Positions 5,603 through 8,789 of a DNA stretch of 8,789 nucleotides are shown one piece after another. The notes beneath the pieces are model-generated. The model was not told where the DNA came from. It did no database searches and was given only the letters and a program-made list of their open reading frames with translations. Origin of the DNA: Actinomycetes bacterium (lineage in GTDB: Bacteria; Actinomycetota; Acidimicrobiia; Acidimicrobiales; Palsa-688). Made by a program: the position numbers and the translations under genes. Within the stretch, counting starts at the first letter, position 1; each line of letters begins with the position of its first letter. The DNA lies in assembly GCA_021811865.1 (NCBI GenBank), contig JAKAQB010000110.1, forward strand, positions 1 through 8,789. Direction: 5' to 3'.

Positions 5603-7167
5603 ACCCGGGGACCGGGGGGTCGTCAGTGCCGAGCGAGGAGGCGACGTCGCTCCGCGAGGACGACGGGGCGAGCCCGGCGCGCCGGTTGCGCCAGTCGTTC
5701 CATATCTGGGACCTCGTGCCGCTGTCGGTGTCGAGCGTCGGGCCGCTGTTCTCCGTCGCCGCGACTGGCGGGGTCATGGCCGCGCGGGCGGGGTGGTGGA
5801 CGCTGCCGGCCATCGCCATCCTCGCGCTGCCTTTCATCGTGTCGAGCTTCGTCTTCCGTCTGCTGAACCGCCACTTCCCCCACGCTGGCGCCTCCTACCA
5901 CTGGTCGGCTCGGATCATCGGCAAGAGAGCATCGCGCTACCAGGCGTGGATCCTCATCCTGGCGTACTTCCTGTCGATCCCCCCCATCGCCATCCCAGCC
6001 GGCGCCTACACGCTGGCTCTCGTCGCACCCCACTACCAGGCACCCGCCGCTGTGCAGATGGCGGTGACCCTCTTTTGGATCGTCTTCGCCGCGGTTCCTC
6101 TCCTCCTCGGTGCAAAGCCGACGGCGCGCATCACCCAGGTCTTCTTCTGTATAGAGATGACCTCGCTGGCCGCGTTCGGGGTCCTCGGGGCGATCAACTG
6201 GCATCGGATCTCGGTCCCGATCCACTTCGGAGCGCCCCCGATCGGGGGGATCCTCATCGTCGCTGTGATCGCTGCCACGATCCTCGACGGCTGGGAGATC
6301 GACAGCTACGCCTCGGAGGAGTCCCAGCGACCTCGTCACCACCCCGGGATCGGCGGGATCGTCGGGGCCTTCGGCGCACTGCTGTTCTACGCCGTGCTCT
6401 ACCCGCTCATGCTGGGCGAGACCCCGATGCACCTGTTGGCCAACTCGACCGACCCGCTCGCCGAGTGGTCGCACCGGCTCATCCCTGGCGCACCGTGGGC
6501 AATGCTGCTGCCGATCCTGCTCTCGACCGCGGGGGGACTGTGGCTCACGAGCTTCATCCTCATCCGGGCCCTCTACGCCATGGGGAGAGAACGGCTCATC
6601 CCCTCAAGCTTCGGCAAGCTGAATCGGCACGACGTCCCCCATGTGGCCACGCTGGCTTCCCTCGGCCTCGCGGTCGTCGTCGTCGGCCTACAGCTGTTCG
6701 TCTCGTCGCTCGGCTCCTTCTTTACCCTCGTGCTCTCCGGCGCCGGCTTCTTCCTCTTGGCTGAGTTCTTCTTGGACTCAGTGACCGCGACGGTGTTCCT
6801 CACCACCGGGCACAAACGCCTGCCCAACGTCCAACTCCAGCCGCACTCCCACCGGTGGCTCACGGTCGGGGCGGTCTTCTCCAGCGTGGTCATGGGTGCG
6901 CTCCTCGTGGCGTTCTTCATCTACGGTCCAAAGGCAATCGGCGGTGGCGTGGATCAGACTTTTGCCGTGCTGATCGGCATCGGCTTCGCGTTCGCCTGGT
7001 GGACCGGACGCCGGTCGTCGTCGACCTTTCACTTCGCCGGGGAGGACGTCGTGACGGAGGCGACGCCGTCGGCGTTGCCAGGAGGACATTTCAGGCAGCA
7101 TCGAGCGCACCGACGGCCGGATGCCGTTCACCAAGATGCAGGGACGGGACGAGAGCAACGACAATGA
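5599..7167 (+). CDS. APC-superfamily amino acid/amine permease
   Basis: A 522-residue integral membrane transporter of the amino acid-polyamine-organocation superfamily, taking up an unidentified amino acid or amine at the cytoplasmic membrane. After a hydrophilic N-tail, about 12 hydrophobic segments follow. The first (about 38-60) contains the SSVGPLFSVAATGG glycine-rich region usual in TM1. FPHAGASYHW (93-102) precedes TM3 and matches the family's PxxGG/AxY motif. GWEIDSYASEESQRPRHH is the loop after TM6 that carries the conserved acidic SEE signature. The start GTG 5599 overlaps the preceding mini-ORF stop; GTG about nine codons downstream is an alternative. The last 35 or so residues, after GEDVVTEA, are Arg/His-rich and unlike a permease tail, possibly reflecting a frameshift near 7050-7080. 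The stop overlaps the methyltransferase ATG as ATGA. Confidence 0.88.
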   Translation: MNPGTGGSSVPSEEATSLREDDGASPARRLRQSFHIWDLVPLSVSSVGPLFSVAATGGVMAARAGWWTLPAIAILALPFIVSSFVFRLLNRHFPHAGASYHWSARIIGKRASRYQAWILILAYFLSIPPIAIPAGAYTLALVAPHYQAPAAVQMAVTLFWIVFAAVPLLLGAKPTARITQVFFCIEMTSLAAFGVLGAINWHRISVPIHFGAPPIGGILIVAVIAATILDGWEIDSYASEESQRPRHHPGIGGIVGAFGALLFYAVLYPLMLGETPMHLLANSTDPLAEWSHRLIPGAPWAMLLPILLSTAGGLWLTSFILIRALYAMGRERLIPSSFGKLNRHDVPHVATLASLGLAVVVVGLQLFVSSLGSFFTLVLSGAGFFLLAEFFLDSVTATVFLTTGHKRLPNVQLQPHSHRWLTVGAVFSSVVMGALLVAFFIYGPKAIGGGVDQTFAVLIGIGFAFAWWTGRRSSSTFHFAGEDVVTEATPSALPGGHFRQHRAHRRPDAVHQDAGTGREQRQ

Positions 7168-7277
7168 CTACGAGCGCGAACCCGAACCCGGTCGAGCACG
7201 ACTGGCACTCGAGTGCGTACGTCGACAAGTGGCTCGCGTCGGCTACGGCGCGCGCCGAGGTACGGCGACCGGAGCTC
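7164..7277 (+). pseudogene. SAM-dependent methyltransferase, 5' fragment only
   Basis: The ATG at 7164 overlaps the permease stop as ATGA. Its product opens with EHDWHSSAYVDKWLASATAR and AEVRRPEL, which matches the N-terminus of class I methyltransferases with an HxWxSxxYVDxW opening ahead of the SAM-binding fold. Homology ends at residue 38. The glycine-rich SAM motif expected next is absent; the following DNA encodes part of an unrelated ATPase in other frames. The frame itself closes at TAG 7359-7361. The gene is therefore a broken remnant, originally in one operon with the permease. Confidence 0.6.
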
Positions 7278-7278
7278 G

Positions 7279-7430
7279 CTGTCGGGGGGCGACCTGATCG
7301 TGGTCCGACCAGGAGAGCGGATCGCCCCGACGGCACGGTGGTCGCCGGGCGAGCGAGGTAGACCAGGCCTCGATGGCTAGCGAGCAAGCGCCGGTCGCTC
7401 GGATTGTTGTCTTTGTCGAGGAAGGCCTCG
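7279..7430 (+). pseudogene. P-type ATPase actuator-domain fragment, frameshifted
   Basis: Three reading frames in succession give a P-type cation ATPase actuator domain: SLSGGDLIVVRPGERIA (7279-7326), then DGTVVAG (7329-7349), then SEVDQASMASEQAPV (7352-7396). One missing base at each of two places accounts for the frame changes. The expected SMTGE is SMASE here, so the catalytic TGE loop is altered. It is followed by VARIVVFVEEGLG, resembling the segment LARIVxLVEEAQG that normally comes about 35 residues later, which suggests an internal deletion. Family members of this kind pump metal ions across the membrane. Neither end of the gene is present. Confidence 0.55.
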
Positions 7431-7561
7431 GCTATACTGTAAGGGTGCGGCGCTCCAGGAGTGACGGCCGGGAAGTCCGTGACCAGGCGGTTTCTTGTCG
7501 ATGGTGCGGGTGGCGCCTCCCCGGCGGCCTGGATGCTGGGCAGTTCCCGCCTGGAGAGCAG

Positions 7562-7975
7562 CTATGCGTCCCGACGGGTTGAGCGACGCCGAGTGACACG
7601 GCGCGTCGGGTCGTCACCAGGGATCGGATTGTCCGCCTTTGTGGACCTCTCGATCTCGAGAGCGTGTAAGGACGCTATCTCGAGCTTGGCGGCGATCTCC
7701 TTGAGACGTCGGGCGTTGTCGAACCACGGCTGGTAGCGACCGAGTTCCTCCTCGCTCAAGTAGCGCGTGACGGTCTTGCCGGCCAGCGCGCGGGTCCACT
7801 GGATATAGGGGCCGTGGAGGGTTGGCGGGTCGTCGTGGCAGGCACACCCCGACTTGCCGCAGCGCATGCGGCGCACGACAACGCTGCCGGGGAGCACCCC
7901 GTCGATCTCGCCCAGCTGGCCTGCGAGCGCCCGGCGGGTCGCCTGGAACGGCCGCTTCGTCTCCTTGTCCGGCAC
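7562..7975 (-). CDS. DUF6788-family small protein
   Basis: An intact protein of 137 residues from GTG 7975, which has AAAGGAG five bases upstream (a TTG at 7993 is in frame but lacks that advantage). The core, RRMRCGKSGCACHDDPP, LHGPYIQWTRALAGKTVTRYLSEEEL, then YQPWFDNARRLKEIAAKLE, matches my recollection of DUF6788, a small actinobacterial family with a Cys cluster (CGKSGCAC) and an aromatic HGPY motif. Its function is unknown. I recall such genes near transposases, and here it is divergent from an ISKra4-type fragment. The C-terminal 25 residues are Arg-rich. Zinc or nucleic acid binding is inferred from composition only. Confidence 0.75.
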   Translation of the reverse strand: MPDKETKRPFQATRRALAGQLGEIDGVLPGSVVVRRMRCGKSGCACHDDPPTLHGPYIQWTRALAGKTVTRYLSEEELGRYQPWFDNARRLKEIAAKLEIASLHALEIERSTKADNPIPGDDPTRRVTRRRSTRRDA

Positions 7976-8083
7976 CGCCGCTCCTTTCGCCAACTCCCAC
8001 CATCCCCTGCTGTCGATCCTACCGCGTGACTGCTGTAGGTATCACGGCCCGCCCGGTCCCGAGGCAGAGCTGGAAGGAGAACC

Positions 8084-8431
8084 ATGGCCAACGAGAACGC
8101 CTTCACCCAGGCGAGGGAATGCTTCGAAGAGATGCTGGGCTGGCTCGAGGGGAGCGAGTCGGCACAGTTGTCGCACGCCGACCTCGAAGACGAGATCGTG
8201 TGCCGAGGCCGTGAGACCCAGCGCCTGGCGTTCCAGGACCACCCTGCGCCACGAGGCGCTCTGACATATCCCCCACGCAGTGGGGAGGGATTGGAGGTGA
8301 TATCCCTGGGTCCAATGGCTGACCTGGACTTGAAAGACGAAAGGGACAGTAGCATGCCATTGAACCGTCTCTCGTGCCCTGGCGTATGGGGCGAGGAGAC
8401 GGCGGACCCGCGTGATACGGCGAAAGCTTGA
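8084..8431 (+). pseudogene. ISKra4-type transposase, N-terminal fragment
   Basis: ATG 8084 with AAGGAG a few bases upstream. The first 53 residues, MANENAFTQARECFEEMLGW and then SAQLSHADLEDEIVCRGRET, QRLAFQDH, match the N-terminus of ISKra4-family transposases. Homology stops at about 8242. The frame happens to stay open to 8431, but that part overlaps an apparent structured RNA and does not look like protein. The DDE catalytic region, several hundred residues in the full family, is missing. The element was presumably cut by a later insertion between 8242 and 8266. Confidence 0.65.
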
Positions 8432-8500
8432 TTGCCTGAAGCCCAATCTCCAGCTGGTGCAACTGGACACTGACCGGAAAGACGCCTGAAACCGGTTCCA
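8266..8500 (+). ncRNA. Candidate structured RNA of unknown class
   Basis: A run of hairpins without coding signal. CCCCAC-GCA-GTGGGG is at 8271-8285, with ATATCCC repeated on both sides (8266 and 8300). CCGTCTC (8365-8371) pairs with GAGACGG (8396-8402), enclosing a GCCC/GGGC inner stem. CGTAT pairs with ATACG about 30 nt further on, as an alternative fold. GATTG pairs with CAATC around 8430-8446, followed by CCAG/CTGG. The density of stems and the unpaired purine run GACGAAAGGGACAG suggest a conserved RNA. Candidates are the HEARO/omega RNA of IscB-type elements, or a group II intron piece. I cannot assign it, and the stated strand is a guess. Confidence 0.35.
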
Positions 8501-8527
8501 GCCCCTGTAGCAGGGCGATTTCAGGCG
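8483..8527. repeat. Hairpin beside the IS30 remnant
   Basis: CGCCTGAAA at 8483-8491 is the exact reverse complement of TTTCAGGCG at 8519-8527. Inside it, GCCCCTG and CAGGGC form a second stem with one bulge. The right arm belongs to the first copy of the 43-bp tandem repeat, which carries the 3' end of the IS30 transposase. It may be a terminator for the transposase transcript or an element-end structure; no U-tract follows on either strand. Confidence 0.45.
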
Positions 8528-8599
8528 GTGGCAGCGTCACCGTGTTCCAATAGTAGGGCGATTTCAGGCGGTGGCAGCGTCACCGTGTTCCAATAGTAG
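8512..8599. repeat. 43-bp tandem duplication
   Basis: The unit beginning AGGGCGATTTCAGGCGGTGG is present at 8512-8554 and again, identically, at 8555-8597; the match continues two bases further. The three bases before each copy also match, after one mismatch. The unit contains the last codons and stop of the IS30-family transposase, so the end of that gene is duplicated downstream of itself. The perfect identity implies a recent event or an assembly artefact. Confidence 0.9.
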
Positions 8600-8773
8600 C
8601 ATGTTCAGCTTCTCGGATGGTTTCAGGAATCCGAGGGTTTCGCGGGGCCGGTTGTTGAGCAAGAATGCGACGTTGTCGAGGTCGGATTGGCTGTGACCAG
8701 ACAAGTCGGTGCCTTTGGGGAAGTATTGGCGGAGCAGTCCGTTGGTGTTCTCGTTGGATCCGCGCTGCCAGGG
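8564..8773 (-). pseudogene. IS30-family transposase, C-terminal fragment
   Basis: The minus strand encodes 69 residues of an IS30-family transposase C-terminus: [48 protein letters not shown], ending in a TGA at 8564-8566. The glutamate in the NEN motif is the last of the DDE catalytic residues. Immediately upstream of PWQRG the frame shows a TAA (8774-8776) and the DNA no longer reads as the expected DPHSPW-type sequence. Homology therefore ends 13-16 bases before the window edge. It is a truncated copy, or the window end is a misjoin. The full family has about 350-400 residues. Confidence 0.85.
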
Positions 8774-8789
8774 TTATCCGGCCAATCCG

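Noticed and set aside
5424..6764. 446-codon plus-strand open frame over the permease start
   Set aside because: Arg/Pro-rich translation without motifs; the overlapping frame encodes clear APC membrane segments.
7413..7440. TATACT near 7433 as a sigma-70 promoter
   Set aside because: The nearest TTGTC-like -35 candidates give 14 or 20 bp spacing, and the sequence lies at the end of an ATPase fragment with no clear gene after it.
7461..7736. 91-codon plus-strand ORF starting near a good purine run
   Set aside because: No family resemblance, and its second half is antisense to the DUF6788 gene.

Overview
The window is a GC-rich, actinobacterial-type sequence. This rests on strong G/C bias at third codon positions, frequent GTG starts, DUF6431 and DUF6788 type small proteins, IS30 and ISKra4 type transposase pieces, and a cobalamin riboswitch of the actinobacterial kind. 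I cannot name the species; an acidimicrobial lineage is a guess. The most striking general property is decay: roughly half the recognisable genes are frameshifted, truncated or fragmentary, while five genes (a PhyH dioxygenase, an APH-family kinase, a Fur-family regulator, an APC permease and a DUF6788 protein) are intact.

Layout. 88-635 (-) is a frameshifted DUF6431 zinc-ribbon/HTH gene. 636-1008 is non-coding, with a strong hairpin and a CCA/ACC-rich tract. 1009-1398 (+) is a small double helix-turn-helix protein resembling the DNA-binding tail of serine recombinases. 1503-1593 is a leader with mutually exclusive stems, one of which buries the ribosome binding site of the next gene. 1593-3367 (+) is a translationally coupled pair: a phytanoyl-CoA dioxygenase-like Fe(II)/2-oxoglutarate oxygenase and an aminoglycoside-phosphotransferase-fold kinase. 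Just after it lies a 15-bp palindrome, then the 5' half of a Mn/Fe superoxide dismutase gene on the opposite strand (3398-3697), cut off at codon 100.

3793-3944 (+) is a well-preserved cobalamin riboswitch with a perfect 9-bp closing helix. It stands before a sirohydrochlorin cobaltochelatase (cbiX) gene broken by two frameshifts and an apparent internal deletion (3984-4742). The convergent gene 4703-5161 (-) is a Fur-family metalloregulator. The divergent region beyond it holds two small dyads and then a tightly overlapping string: two unrecognised mini-ORFs (5310-5411, 5408-5602), an APC-superfamily permease (5599-7167) and the first 38 codons of a SAM-dependent methyltransferase (7164-7277). 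That methyltransferase start is joined directly to a frameshifted piece of a P-type ATPase actuator domain (7279-about 7430).

The right end is mobile-element debris: a DUF6788 gene (7562-7975, -), the first about 53 codons of an ISKra4-type transposase (8084-8242, +), a 230-bp stretch of successive hairpins that looks like a structured RNA, a 43-bp tandem duplication, and the C-terminal 69 codons of an IS30-family transposase (8564-8773, -).

The genes do not form one pathway. The two parts most worth attention are the PhyH-APH operon with its switch-like leader, and the unexplained structured RNA between the two transposase remnants. An intact riboswitch before a dead cobalt chelatase is a clear example of a regulator outliving its gene.
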